Origin: JAPOXR01 sp963664715
GTDB lineage: Bacteria > Pseudomonadota > Alphaproteobacteria > Rhodobacterales > Rhodobacteraceae
Assembly (NCBI GenBank): GCA_963664715.2
Contig: CAXXUY010000012.1
Span: 310,001-374,000 of the forward strand
Direction of reading: 5' to 3'
Length of the DNA stretch: 64,000 nucleotides
Each line of letters begins with the position of its first letter. Position 1 is the stretch's first letter. Positions 39,622 to 49,292 of the stretch are shown one piece after another. The translations under genes were made by a program, and so were the position numbers. The notes under the pieces are model-generated. The model worked only from the letters and a program-made list of their open reading frames with translations, searched no databases and had not been told where the DNA came from.

Positions 39622-40275
39622 TCAGGACGGCTGTCCAGTCACACGAAGATAGGGCAGAACGGTCTTGTAATCACCAAACCTCTCCTTGGCCGCCTCGTTG
39701 GAAACTGCCGGAGTTATGATGACATCCTCTCCCTGCTTCCAGTCAGCCGGGGTCGCAACCTGGAATTCCGCAGTAAGTTGAATTGAATCCAGTGCACGAA
39801 GGATCTCATCGAAATTCCTGCCCGTTGTCATTGGATATGTAAGGGACAACTTGACCTTCTTGTCCGGTCCGATGATGAACACGGACCGCACTGTCGCATT
39901 GTCCGCCGGTGTCCTTCCCTCCGAAGTCTCGCCGGCTGCCGCCGGGAGCATTCCGTACAGTTTCGCAACCGCCAGCTTTCTGTCTCCAATCATCGGGTAG
40001 GTAACCGAGTTTCCCGAGACAGTTTCGATATCGGATTTCCACCGGTTGTGGTCCTCGACAGGATCTACTGAAATTCCGATGATCTTGGCGTTCCGCTTTG
40101 CAAATTCGTCCTGCATTCCGGCCATCGCGCCAAGTTCCGTCGTGCAGACCGGCGTGAAGTCCTTGGGATGGGAAAACAGTATAGCGTAACCGTCTCCAAT
40201 CCATTCATGGAACCTAATCGGTCCTTCCGTGGTTTCCGCTTCGAAATCAGGAGCCGTATCGTTGATTCTTAGCAC
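39622..40275 (-). CDS. 1-Cys peroxiredoxin (Prx6 type)
   Basis: This 217-residue thiol peroxidase reduces hydrogen peroxide and organic peroxides. The peroxidatic Cys44 sits in the motif HPKDFTPVCTTELG, and no resolving Cys is apparent, as in the Prx6 subgroup. The conserved C-terminal domain (GRNFDEILRALDSIQL) is complete. GTG at 40275 was chosen because AAGGG lies seven bases upstream and the length then matches the family exactly; the open frame continues 42 codons upstream without similarity. It stands alone, with 512 gene-free bases upstream. Confidence 0.93.
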   Translation of the reverse strand: MLRINDTAPDFEAETTEGPIRFHEWIGDGYAILFSHPKDFTPVCTTELGAMAGMQDEFAKRNAKIIGISVDPVEDHNRWKSDIETVSGNSVTYPMIGDRKLAVAKLYGMLPAAAGETSEGRTPADNATVRSVFIIGPDKKVKLSLTYPMTTGRNFDEILRALDSIQLTAEFQVATPADWKQGEDVIITPAVSNEAAKERFGDYKTVLPYLRVTGQPS

Positions 40276-40787
40276 TTCCGAGCCCTTTCGCGTAAGTATC
40301 GTGGATGCACGCATATAAAGCTCCATGTCGACTTTCCGCAACCATTTCTGCTTGAAACGAGATTGTAGGCTGGCAGGGTTTCTCGAATTGCGCCGCGACA
40401 ACCAGCCAGTCGGGGAAACAAGTTGTGCGGTCCTCGTACTGCTCCAATACGGGCGCAGGCAGGTCGACCCAGTACGTGTCTTTGCGAGAAATCCTGCTTA
40501 TGCGCGACGACCTTCATATCCGGTTCAATTGCCTGACCGGCCGGTCGTTCAACCCGCAATCAACGTGTATGCAAAGCTGCGATTCACTTTCGCTTGATCA
40601 CTCCACAGGTTTCCGTTTTCGCCGGGGTTTCCCAACAACCGACTACCGACCGCCCCTCATCACATATGCCAGGGACACCTGCCGTCACTTGAGACTTGCC
40701 AATTCGCGAGGCAGCGCACAACGCCTCCGGCATCACGGAACCACGGGCTGTGCTCCGTCTGATTGGCATCGCGAACGGAAATTGATG
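40276..40787. other. Gene-free region upstream of the peroxiredoxin
   Basis: These 512 bases separate the aldolase-like gene from the peroxiredoxin, both on the minus strand. No gene, RNA or clear terminator was recognised. It should contain the peroxiredoxin promoter. Confidence 0.35.
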
Positions 40788-41552
40788 TCAGGTTGCGTAG
40801 TTCGAACCCTCGTCATCAAGAATTTCCTTCAGTTCTTCCAAATGCCGGTCTGCCTGTTCCGGGTATTCTTCAATCTCTCTGGCGGTTTGTTCGGCGAGTT
40901 CATCCGGCAGCACTCGCAGTTGCCTGCCTGTTTGCAGGGCCCGGATATAGGTCTCCGCCGCCCGCTCGAAATAGTACATGCGGTTGAACGTATCCGCCAC
41001 CGACGAGCCGATCACGAGTATGCCATGGTTGCCCATGATCATGACCCTTTGTTTCGGGTCCGTCAGCAGATTTGCGCATCGTTCTCCCTCCTCCTCGAAT
41101 GCCAGTCCTCCATAGCAATCGTCGACCACTGTACGCCGGAAGAACATGGCGGTCGTCTGGTCGATTGGAGGCAGGGTCGAGTCGGCAAGGCTTGCCAGTA
41201 CGGTAGCATGCACAGAGTGGACGTGCATCACGCATTTGGCGTGTCCGCAGAGCCGGTGCACGGCGCCGTGAAGGCCCCAAGCAGTTGGATCAGGAGCGTT
41301 CGGCCCCTTTGCACTTTCAGGATCATCGGCATCCAGCAACAGCAATTGCGACGCCCGGATTCTTGAAAAATGGACCTGGTTCGGATTCATGAGAAACCTG
41401 TTACCACCCTCACCAACGACCAGACTGAAGTGGTTGGCAACGGCCTCGTGCATGTTGAGGCGGGCCGTCCACCGGAACGCGGCGGCCAGATCTGCCCTCT
41501 CGGGCCAGAATTCAATGTTCGATCGAGTTTGCGGCTTCAGCAATGTGCTCAT
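40788..41552 (-). CDS. Class II aldolase/adducin family protein
   Basis: This 254-residue protein has the zinc-dependent class II aldolase (AraD/FucA) fold. Likely zinc ligands are in CVMHVHSVHATVLASL and the later MIMGNHGILVIG. The N-terminal NMHEAVANHFSLVV is the usual phosphate/substrate segment. Members include fuculose-phosphate aldolase, ribulose-phosphate epimerase and unassigned proteins in marine alphaproteobacteria. No sugar-use genes lie alongside, so the substrate is unknown. It is downstream of, but 172 bases from, the alaX gene. Confidence 0.85.
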   Translation of the reverse strand: MSTLLKPQTRSNIEFWPERADLAAAFRWTARLNMHEAVANHFSLVVGEGGNRFLMNPNQVHFSRIRASQLLLLDADDPESAKGPNAPDPTAWGLHGAVHRLCGHAKCVMHVHSVHATVLASLADSTLPPIDQTTAMFFRRTVVDDCYGGLAFEEEGERCANLLTDPKQRVMIMGNHGILVIGSSVADTFNRMYYFERAAETYIRALQTGRQLRVLPDELAEQTAREIEEYPEQADRHLEELKEILDDEGSNYAT

Positions 41553-41724
41553 CTTCCGTCACCCCTGATGGGAGAATCTTGACTGCCCGTCCCTTTACCA
41601 GCATTGCCGGGCGCCTTGTAGGGCAAGCGTCATGGCGCAGACATCACAGTTGCACATTGTCCATTGCGACTGTGCCCGGGAGCTGCGGTTCCAGACAACT
41701 TCCGGATTTGGCCAGGCAGGCGAT

Positions 41725-42444
41725 TCAGGTCGCAAACCCGATGTTGACGCGACGGTTAGTCCGACCTTTTTTCTCAACCTTCCCGATCGCCAGTGCACCG
41801 ATTTCACCGGTTGAGGCAACATGGGTTCCGCCACAAGGTTGCAGATCGACTTCACTGTCATCCGTACCGATCCTTACCAGCCTGACCCGCCCGAATCCGA
41901 TCGGTGGCTTGACCGCCATCGTCTTCACGAGTTGAGGATTGCCAATGAGTTCCTCATCCGTGATCCAGCGTTCCGTCACCTGCAGGTCACGAGCCACGAG
42001 CTCGATCAATCGCTCCTGAAGCTCTTCCTTGTTCTCGAGCGGTTCGGGCATGTCAAAATCCAGCCTGCCCTTCGTCGCAGAAATTGAACCACCGGTGACC
42101 GGCAAGGGAATCACGACCGACAACAGGTGAAGTGCGGTGTGGATTCGCATGTGGCTGAATCGCCTGCCCCAATCCAGTTCCTGGTTCACGGTTGCTCCCG
42201 CGGGCGGAGAGTCAGATCCTTCCGCCAGGACCAACTCGATGTCACTCGCCCCACACTTCCGAGTATCCGCCACAGCCGCAGATCCAGAATCCCAATGTAT
42301 CCTGCCGGTATCTCCAGGCTGCCCGCCACCGGCAGGATAAAACACCGACCGATCCACGACGATTCCGCCAGCCTCTCCAACTCCCGACACAACCGATGTG
42401 GCGTTTCGGAGATACTGATCAGCAAGAAAAATTTTCTCGGTCAA
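41725..42444 (-). CDS. Alanyl-tRNA editing protein, AlaX family
   Basis: This 239-residue free-standing editing domain hydrolyses Ser (or Gly) mischarged on tRNA-Ala. Zinc ligands are visible in HTALH and in QPCGGTH, matching the alanyl-tRNA synthetase editing site, and the N-terminal glycine-rich FYPAGGGQPGD motif is present. Its ATG overlaps the upstream mechanosensitive channel stop (ATGA), so it is the last gene of a cysK-mscS-alaX operon. It acts in the cytoplasm as a translation quality-control factor. No key residue is missing. Confidence 0.93.
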   Translation of the reverse strand: MTEKIFLADQYLRNATSVVSGVGEAGGIVVDRSVFYPAGGGQPGDTGRIHWDSGSAAVADTRKCGASDIELVLAEGSDSPPAGATVNQELDWGRRFSHMRIHTALHLLSVVIPLPVTGGSISATKGRLDFDMPEPLENKEELQERLIELVARDLQVTERWITDEELIGNPQLVKTMAVKPPIGFGRVRLVRIGTDDSEVDLQPCGGTHVASTGEIGALAIGKVEKKGRTNRRVNIGFAT

Positions 42445-44810
42445 ACTTCCGCTCCTCCTTGTTCCGTGCCGCCCGGGTACTCCTTGCCGGCATCCTGCGC
42501 GTTCCGGATCCAGACATCCCGTTGTGGGAACGGAATCGATATCCCCTCGGCCTCGAATCTCTCTGCAATCGCAAAGTTCAAGTCTGACTTTGCCTGAATT
42601 ATGTAGTTCGTGTCGTTCAATATTGCCCTGAGCTCGAACTCCAGCGCATCGGCACCAAACCCCATGAAAATCACGCTTGGTGGTGGATCCTTGAGAACCG
42701 CGGGATGTTCCGATGCAATCTCAAGCAGCAACCGTTCAATCCGGCGAGTGTCGGAACCATAGGCCACTCCGATGGGAACAATGGTACGGCAGATCCGATT
42801 TGTCAGCGTCCAGTTCACCACCTGATTTGACATGAGATCAGTATTGGGCACGACAACCGCCGCCCTGTCGAATGTCTCGATCAGGGTTGAACGAACCGAG
42901 ATGCGCTTGACCGTTCCGGAGACTCCCCCGGTCTGGATCCAGTCCCCGACATTGATGGGTCGTTCGATCAGCAGAATGACTCCGGATACGAAATTCGAAA
43001 CCACGGCCTGTAAACCAAATCCGATGCCGACAGACAGAGCACCGGCAACGATCGCCAGGTTCGTCAAGTCCAGACCTGCCGCCGACACACCGGCAACGAC
43101 TGCAAGGATTATCCCGACATAACCTGCACCCGTTGTAATGGCGCGCTGGGCGCCGATATCAAGGTCCGTGTTGGGAAGGACCGACTTCGCCAGTATTGAC
43201 TGCACCAGCCGCGCAGCCGCGTAGACTGCCACAAAGACTATGATGAGTGTCAAAAGGCTGTAGACCGTAAACTGGCGTCCCCCGATCTGGATGCCGTTCA
43301 GGATCTGTACCCAGATCTCCGACAACTCCTTGTCGGAAACGCCCCACAGCACCAGCAGTTCGGGCAACGCGGCGCCAAACAGGACAAAGCCGGTCACGAC
43401 AAAAACCAATCCCGACCTGTCCTTTCCTGATTCCCGCCGGAATCGATGCAGGGCAAGCGAAACATGGTCGGCAATTACGACCTGAACAACCAGCACCAGA
43501 CCGAACAGGGCCAGGGTCTGAAGCGACGAAAACACCAGGATGCGGGCGCCGACCGCAAATCCGGCTGCTCCGGCCAGCACTCCTGCCACCGCTGCAATCC
43601 TCGAGAGTGTCGCCAGAACGGCGATGGTCGAGTCGGCGATTCCGTAGTCGGAAGCCTCTTGCGGCCGGGCGGCAGAATATTCGGACAGGTATCTTCCAAG
43701 CAGGAACAACACGATTGACCCGGCAATCAGGACAGGAAACCCGATCACGCCCGATACCGGATCGAGTTCATCGATGCCCGTCGAGACTGCATCCGCGAGC
43801 AATCTGGCCGCCACGATCCACCCTGCAAGATAAATGGCCCGCCTGAGCATTGCTGACCAGTTCAGGCCCATCCGGCCCGCAAGCACGGCTCCCGGAGAAT
43901 TCGAGAACAGGGCAGAGCCGAGCCAGGACGCACCAAATACCGCTATACCCATCTGGGGTATCGTGCTGGCAAACAGCCCGGCATTCTGCAGGAACAGGCC
44001 AGTCGAAATGACCGCGCCCGATATGGACTGGATACCCGCCGCCGGCAGGAGAAACTGAACAAGGAAATCGTCGATACCGGCCGCACCGACATCGCCGGTC
44101 CTGCCAAATCTCTCCCAGACACGGGCGGTGACCCTTCCCGCCCAGTTCCGGGCCATCGTGAGCAGAAATACTCCGAGCAGCAACAACAGGATTGCTGCGG
44201 GCAGTCTCGATTGCAGCGCACGCGTCTGTGCGTCACTTGAAAGCGTGTCGGCAATTTCACGGCGAATACCACCATAGTATTCGGTGATTCGTGCGACGGC
44301 GCCAGGCCAGGCCGAGGGGAACAATGGTGAAGGAGCTGCCGAGAAAATACGAGCCTCCCTGCGCTCGCCCAGGATCCCGTCAATCCCGGAAATCAGTCCT
44401 TCCGACCAGCGAACAATCTCCTGCGCGGTCTGCAATGGCTCCTTTGCCCTTGCCAGTTCGGAGGTCAACTCCGTCCGCCTGGCTTCGATGTCTTCGGACG
44501 ATCCTGCCTGGCTGTCATCACCTTCGCCGAGTGCACCGATCCTCAATTCCAACTGGTTCACCCGATTCTGAAGCGGTTCCTGAACGGACTCCGCCCGGTC
44601 CTTCCAGCCACTCAACTCGGATCTCAGTTGCAGAAACGCAGTGTCAGAAGCTGCCGCAGCCTTGATCACTCCTTCCGCCCGTTCGGCGAGCACAGTCCAT
44701 TGTTCAAAGTCAAGGGTGTCCCGGTTGTCCTGGGACTGAGCCGCTGGCGGCAAGACCCACAAGAGGGTCACAACAACCGGGATCAGGAGCTTGACCGGCA
44801 GACGCATCAT
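42441..44810 (-). CDS. Large MscS-family mechanosensitive channel (DUF3772 type)
   Basis: This 789-residue inner-membrane protein has a signal peptide and an N-terminal periplasmic coiled-coil DUF3772 domain (to about residue 190). A set of about ten transmembrane helices follows, then the MscS core with pore and beta domain near LSVGIGFGLQAVVSNFVSG and RPINVGDWIQTGGVSGTV. Such large MscS/MscK-like channels release solutes on hypo-osmotic shock. Both its start and its stop overlap neighbouring genes by four bases (ATGA), tying it translationally to cysK and alaX. The functional link between these three is unclear. Confidence 0.93.
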   Translation of the reverse strand: MMRLPVKLLIPVVVTLLWVLPPAAQSQDNRDTLDFEQWTVLAERAEGVIKAAAASDTAFLQLRSELSGWKDRAESVQEPLQNRVNQLELRIGALGEGDDSQAGSSEDIEARRTELTSELARAKEPLQTAQEIVRWSEGLISGIDGILGERREARIFSAAPSPLFPSAWPGAVARITEYYGGIRREIADTLSSDAQTRALQSRLPAAILLLLLGVFLLTMARNWAGRVTARVWERFGRTGDVGAAGIDDFLVQFLLPAAGIQSISGAVISTGLFLQNAGLFASTIPQMGIAVFGASWLGSALFSNSPGAVLAGRMGLNWSAMLRRAIYLAGWIVAARLLADAVSTGIDELDPVSGVIGFPVLIAGSIVLFLLGRYLSEYSAARPQEASDYGIADSTIAVLATLSRIAAVAGVLAGAAGFAVGARILVFSSLQTLALFGLVLVVQVVIADHVSLALHRFRRESGKDRSGLVFVVTGFVLFGAALPELLVLWGVSDKELSEIWVQILNGIQIGGRQFTVYSLLTLIIVFVAVYAAARLVQSILAKSVLPNTDLDIGAQRAITTGAGYVGIILAVVAGVSAAGLDLTNLAIVAGALSVGIGFGLQAVVSNFVSGVILLIERPINVGDWIQTGGVSGTVKRISVRSTLIETFDRAAVVVPNTDLMSNQVVNWTLTNRICRTIVPIGVAYGSDTRRIERLLLEIASEHPAVLKDPPPSVIFMGFGADALEFELRAILNDTNYIIQAKSDLNFAIAERFEAEGISIPFPQRDVWIRNAQDAGKEYPGGTEQGGAEV

Positions 44811-45850
44811 CCGTCCTCGAGAAAGACCTCGGGGATTCCGGAAGTGTCCCTTTCCAGCCAGCCGGGCACAGGCAGTCCCTGGCTGCGGAGAAAGCCGGGG
44901 TTGAACATCTTTGACTGGTAGCGTGTCCCGTAGTCACAAAGGACCGTCACTATGGTGTGTCCCGGTCCCATGTCCCTGGCCATTCTGATCGCTCCGGCCA
45001 CGTTGATTCCGGACGACCCGCCCAGGCAGAGGCCCTCATCTTCCAACAGACCGAACACCACAGAGAGCATCTCGGCATCGGGCACCTGGTAGACGAAATC
45101 GACCTCCAGCCCTTCAAGATTGGCCGTGATCCGTCCCTGCCCGATACCCTCCGTGATCGAACTGCCTTCCGCCCTGTGCTCGCCGGATGTGTAATAGTTG
45201 TAGAGTGTCGCCCCGAACGGGTCTGCCAGGCCAACCTTGACGCTGGGCATCCGCGACCTCAGCCCATCGGCAACGCCAGCGAGGGTTCCTCCGGTGCCCA
45301 CGGCGCAGATGAAGCCGTCAACCTTTCCTTCGGTCTGTTGCCAGATTTCATCTGCCGTCGTCACCACATGGATATTCCTGTTGGCAATATTGTCGAATTG
45401 ATTGGCCCAGATTGCGCCATTCGGCTCGGTTCGGGCCAGTTCCTGTGCAAGGCGCGACGAGTACTTCACGTAATTGTTCGGGTTCCGGTATGGCACTGCA
45501 GGAACCTGGACCAGTTCAGCACCGACCAGGACCAGCGTGTCCTTCTTTTCCTGGCTCTGGGTTTCCGGAATGACGATAACCGTCCTGTAACCGAGCGAAG
45601 CGCCGACCAGGGCCAGTCCGATTCCGGTGTTTCCGGCCGTTCCCTCGACCACGGTCCCACCCGGCTTCAGTTGCCCCTGCTGTTCGGCGTCGCGGATTAT
45701 GGCGAGGGCTGCCCGGTCCTTGACCGATTGTCCTGGATTCAGGAACTCCGCCTTTCCCAGGATTTCGCAACCCGTTTCCTCGGACGCCCTGTTGAGGCGA
45801 ATCATCGGAGTGTTTCCGATGGCGTCTGCAAAGCTCTCGTATCTGTTCAA
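44807..45850 (-). CDS. cysK: Cysteine synthase A (O-acetylserine sulfhydrylase)
   Basis: This 347-residue PLP enzyme makes cysteine from O-acetylserine and sulfide. The PLP-binding Lys is in NPGQSVKDRAALAI, the substrate loop is EGTAGNTGIGLA, and the phosphate-binding GTGGTLAG and C-terminal GGSSGINV are present. It is slightly longer at the C-terminus than classical CysK. It is first in the coupled cysK-mscS-alaX operon. In a DMSP user it could also assimilate sulfide derived from methanethiol (inference). Confidence 0.95.
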   Translation of the reverse strand: MNRYESFADAIGNTPMIRLNRASEETGCEILGKAEFLNPGQSVKDRAALAIIRDAEQQGQLKPGGTVVEGTAGNTGIGLALVGASLGYRTVIVIPETQSQEKKDTLVLVGAELVQVPAVPYRNPNNYVKYSSRLAQELARTEPNGAIWANQFDNIANRNIHVVTTADEIWQQTEGKVDGFICAVGTGGTLAGVADGLRSRMPSVKVGLADPFGATLYNYYTSGEHRAEGSSITEGIGQGRITANLEGLEVDFVYQVPDAEMLSVVFGLLEDEGLCLGGSSGINVAGAIRMARDMGPGHTIVTVLCDYGTRYQSKMFNPGFLRSQGLPVPGWLERDTSGIPEVFLEDG

Positions 45851-46037
45851 CTCGTGATGTCCTGACTGAGAATGTCCACTCGTCGATCCCGCGTCAATAT
45901 ACTTGACCGCTCCATGTTCCGCATCCGCTATTCGGCGGAGGCCGATACCGGTTTCGACAAGGCAGTGGCAAATCCAGGCATGGTTTGCGCTTGCCGCCGC
46001 CCTTCACACCGGGATGAAATGCGTTGAGCGCCGCCCA

Positions 46038-46056
46038 TTGCGGGCTCAGCCCGCAA
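46038..46056. repeat. Perfect inverted repeat past the glcB end
   Basis: TTGCGGGCT-C-AGCCCGCAA is a perfect palindrome with 9-base arms and a single central base, 10 bases past the malate synthase stop on its transcript. It could end or stabilise the mRNA, although no U-tract follows, or serve as a protein-binding site for cysK control. Confidence 0.5.
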
Positions 46057-46065
46057 GGGCAAGTG

Positions 46066-48216
46066 TCAGCACTCAGCCTTCTTCCTTGTTCTCCTCGCGT
46101 GAAGAATTGGCTCGGTATAGCCCGAAGGTTGCCGTGTGCCTTCAAACACAAGATCACGCGCTGCCTTGAAGGCCTGTCCGCTGAATTCTGGCGCCATCGG
46201 CTGATAATTCGGATCTGAACCATTCTGGTCATCCACCACCCTGGCCATTCGTTTCAACGCGCCCATGACAATTTCCTCGTCGACAACTCCGTGACGAAGC
46301 CAGTTGGCGATGTGTTGCGAGGAAATGCGACATGTTGCCCGGTCCTCCATCAAGGCGACGTTGTTGATGTCCGGGACCTTTGAACATCCGACCCCCTGAT
46401 CAATCCACCTGACCACATATCCCAGTATTCCCTGCAGGTTGTTTTCAACCTCGGACACGATTTCTTCATGTGACCAGTTCTGCCCAGATGCCAATGGTAT
46501 GTTGAGAATTCTCCCGAGGTCAGAACGTCGGCCGCGTTTCTCAATCTGGTCAAGTTGGCAAAACACGTCGACCTGGTGATAGTGCGTGGCGTGTAGAGTG
46601 GCCGCTGTCGGGCTGGGAACCCAGGCCGTGTTGGCTCCGGCTTGCGGATGACCGACCTTCTGCACCAACATGTCGTGCATCAGGTCGGGCATCGCCCACA
46701 TCCCCTTGCCGATCTGTGCCCTGCCCTTCAGGCCGCAGGCAAGACCGACATCGACATTCCAGTCCTCGTAGGCGGCAATCCAGTCAGCCGCCTTCAATTC
46801 GGCCTTTCGCATGAAAGGACCAGCCTCCATGGAGGTGTGGATCTCATCGCCCGTCCGGTCGAGGAACCCAGTATTGATGAAGGCCACCCTGCGTTTCGCT
46901 GCCCTGATACACTCCTTCAGGTTGACTGTCGTCCGGCGCTCTTCATCCATGATCCCGATCTTGACCGTGTTGGCCGCAAGCCCGAGAATCGTCTCCACCC
47001 GCGAGAACACCCTGTCGGTGAATTCGACCTCTTCCGGACCATGGAGTTTCGGCTTGACGACATACACGGACCCATGGCGCGAGTTTTGTCGCCGTTCCCT
47101 GATGTCATGCATGGCAATCATTACAGTGCATATGGCATCGAGCAGCCCCTCGAAAATCGGCTCGCCGGAATGGTCGATCACGGCCGGACTCTTCATCAGT
47201 ATCCCGACATTGCGCACGAGCAGCATCGACGTCCCCTTCAAGACGAGACTGTTGCCGTTTCTCCCCACATACTCGCGATCCTGCGACATTCGCCTGCGGA
47301 CCCTCCGCCCATCCTTGGCAAACTCCGCCTCCAGCGTTCTCTTCATCAGGCCCAGCCAGTTGCGGTAGGCAAGGACCTTGTCATCGGCGTCGACCACCGC
47401 AACCGAGTCTTCGCAGTCGACGATGGTTGTTATGGCTGATTCCAGCAACACATCGGCCACACCGGCGGCGTCATCTGATCCGATCAGGTGCTTGCGATCG
47501 ATCGTGATATGAACATGAAGCCCGTTATTTCGCAGCAGCAGCGCCTCAGGCTGTTCGGGCCTGCCCCTCCATCCTGCCAGTTGCGCGGCATTCCTGAGGA
47601 CCGATCGACCCGAGCCGGTCTCAACCGAGAGCTGGCCGTCATGCACTGCATAATCTCTAGCACTCCTGTGAGAGCCCCCGTCCAGGGGAAACGCCTGGTC
47701 CAGAAACGACTTTGCCCAGTCTACTACCCTTTGCCCCCTTTGCCTTTCGTAGCCGTCCGAACCCGGCAGGTCACCGAGGGCGTCAGTCCCGTAAAGTGCA
47801 TCATAAAGGGAATTCCAGCGCGCGTTTGCGGCATTAATCGCGAATCTTGCATTGGTGACCGGAACGACAAGTTGCGGTCCTGGCACGTCTGATATCTCCG
47901 GATCTATTCCGTCTGTCCCTATACTGAAATCCGGCCCTTCCTCCACCAGGTAGCCGATATCGATCAGGAAAGAACGATACTCAGCCAAGTCCGGCTTCCT
48001 CCCGTTGAGCTTCCTGTGGAAACTGTCGACCTGTGCCTGAAGTTTGTGGCGCCGGGACAACAGGTTCTGATTCTCGGGGCCAAACTCGGCAGACAGGTCT
48101 GCCACACCCTGCCAGAACTCAACCGCGCCAACCCCGGTTCCCGGCAATGCCTCGTCTTCTATGAATCGGGCAAACTTCCCGTCCACCTGCAAACCCGACC
48201 GAACCACTCTGTTCAT
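46066..48216 (-). CDS. glcB: Malate synthase G
   Basis: This 716-residue enzyme condenses glyoxylate with acetyl-CoA to malate, allowing growth on acetate or glycolate. Length and segments such as GLHVHITIDRKHLIGSDDAAG, with TIVDCEDSVAVVDADDK, KPKLHGPEEV and the C-terminal RATCRISSQHIANWL, match the monomeric G isoform. No isocitrate lyase is nearby, which suits organisms using the ethylmalonyl-CoA pathway, where malate synthase also acts. It lies 69 bases downstream of acuI on the same strand, so read-through from the DMSP operon is possible and would fit, since that pathway feeds acetyl-CoA. Confidence 0.95.
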   Translation of the reverse strand: MNRVVRSGLQVDGKFARFIEDEALPGTGVGAVEFWQGVADLSAEFGPENQNLLSRRHKLQAQVDSFHRKLNGRKPDLAEYRSFLIDIGYLVEEGPDFSIGTDGIDPEISDVPGPQLVVPVTNARFAINAANARWNSLYDALYGTDALGDLPGSDGYERQRGQRVVDWAKSFLDQAFPLDGGSHRSARDYAVHDGQLSVETGSGRSVLRNAAQLAGWRGRPEQPEALLLRNNGLHVHITIDRKHLIGSDDAAGVADVLLESAITTIVDCEDSVAVVDADDKVLAYRNWLGLMKRTLEAEFAKDGRRVRRRMSQDREYVGRNGNSLVLKGTSMLLVRNVGILMKSPAVIDHSGEPIFEGLLDAICTVMIAMHDIRERRQNSRHGSVYVVKPKLHGPEEVEFTDRVFSRVETILGLAANTVKIGIMDEERRTTVNLKECIRAAKRRVAFINTGFLDRTGDEIHTSMEAGPFMRKAELKAADWIAAYEDWNVDVGLACGLKGRAQIGKGMWAMPDLMHDMLVQKVGHPQAGANTAWVPSPTAATLHATHYHQVDVFCQLDQIEKRGRRSDLGRILNIPLASGQNWSHEEIVSEVENNLQGILGYVVRWIDQGVGCSKVPDINNVALMEDRATCRISSQHIANWLRHGVVDEEIVMGALKRMARVVDDQNGSDPNYQPMAPEFSGQAFKAARDLVFEGTRQPSGYTEPILHARRTRKKAEC

Positions 48217-48285
48217 TCCTGCAACCTCTTTCGTCCATCTCCGACGGGTAGTTCTGCTGGCCGGCAGACTCCACCAAACCGGGAT

Positions 48286-49272
48286 TCAGAGTTCGACTAC
48301 GATCCTTCCCCTGACCTGACCCTTCAGGATCGCCCCACCGAGTTTCGGCAGATCAGAGAGCGATGCTGTTTGCACCATCGATTCCAGCTTCTCGATCGGC
48401 AGGTCGGCGGCAATTCGGCTCCACGCCCGTTTTCTCGTTTCGATGGGGCACATCACGCTGTCAATGCCGAGCAGGTTAATTCCTCGCAACAGAAACGGAA
48501 TTACCGATGCTGGAAGAGATGCGCCTCCTGCCAGTCCAACTGCGGCAACCGAACTTCCATATTTCATCTGTCCGAGAACCCGCGCGAGCATGGACCCGCC
48601 GACCGCGTCAACGCATCCCGCCCAGGTTTCCGATTCGAGCGGGCGCTTCACTGTCTCGGCAATCTCCTCTCGGCCTACAATTCTGGAAGCCCCAAGCTCC
48701 TCGAGATATCCGGCTGCATCCGGCCTGCCGGTCACCGCGCCGACGTCATAGCCACAATTCGACAGTATGGCCGTAGCAACCGAGCCAACGCCACCAGCAG
48801 CACCGGTCACCAGAACCGGCCCGTGATCCGGGCGAAGGCCATGATCCTCAAGGGCCATGATCGCAAGCATGCAGGTCAGGCCTGCCGTACCGACCGCCAT
48901 CGCCTGCCTCGTTTCCAATCCGGCCGGCAACGGCACGAGCCAACCCGCCTTGACGCGCGCCATTTCTGCGTATCCACCCCATCTGGCCTCGCCGACTCTC
49001 CAGCCGGTCAAGATGACCTTGTCACCGGGCTTGAAATCATCACAGTCAGAGGCATCAACGGTTCCGGCAAAATCTATGCCGGGAATATGAGGATATTGCC
49101 GCACAAGACCGCCGCCCGTTCCCAGGCACAGCCCGTCCTTGTAGTTCAGCGTCGAATACTCGACCGCAACAGTCACATCTCCGGGCGGAAGTTCGTCCTT
49201 CGACACCTTCCGAATTTCTGAACTTGTTGTTCCGTCATCATTTCTTGACACAACCAGAGCATTGAACGACAT
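48286..49272 (-). CDS. acuI: Acryloyl-CoA reductase (AcuI/YhdH family)
   Basis: This 328-residue NADPH-dependent zinc-free MDR oxidoreductase reduces acryloyl-CoA to propionyl-CoA, detoxifying acrylate products of DMSP cleavage. The NADP-binding loop is VLVTGAAGGVGSVA, and the N-terminal STLNYKDGLCLGTGGG and HIPGIDFAGTV segments are typical of AcuI/YhdH. The ATG at 49272 is seven bases after GGGGG; a GTG directly before it is also possible. It follows dmdA by 20 bases, an arrangement well known in roseobacters, and is last in the operon. The context makes AcuI more likely than a generic quinone reductase. Confidence 0.92.
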   Translation of the reverse strand: MSFNALVVSRNDDGTTSSEIRKVSKDELPPGDVTVAVEYSTLNYKDGLCLGTGGGLVRQYPHIPGIDFAGTVDASDCDDFKPGDKVILTGWRVGEARWGGYAEMARVKAGWLVPLPAGLETRQAMAVGTAGLTCMLAIMALEDHGLRPDHGPVLVTGAAGGVGSVATAILSNCGYDVGAVTGRPDAAGYLEELGASRIVGREEIAETVKRPLESETWAGCVDAVGGSMLARVLGQMKYGSSVAAVGLAGGASLPASVIPFLLRGINLLGIDSVMCPIETRKRAWSRIAADLPIEKLESMVQTASLSDLPKLGGAILKGQVRGRIVVEL

Positions 49273-49292
49273 CACAGGACCCCCGATCAGAA

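Noticed and set aside
40425..41366. 313-codon + frame near the aldolase
   Set aside because: Most of it is antisense to the class II aldolase gene, and the rest is unstructured-looking.
46642..47439. Open frame of 265 codons on + opposite malate synthase G
   Set aside because: It mirrors glcB codons; there is no domain similarity and no credible ribosome site.
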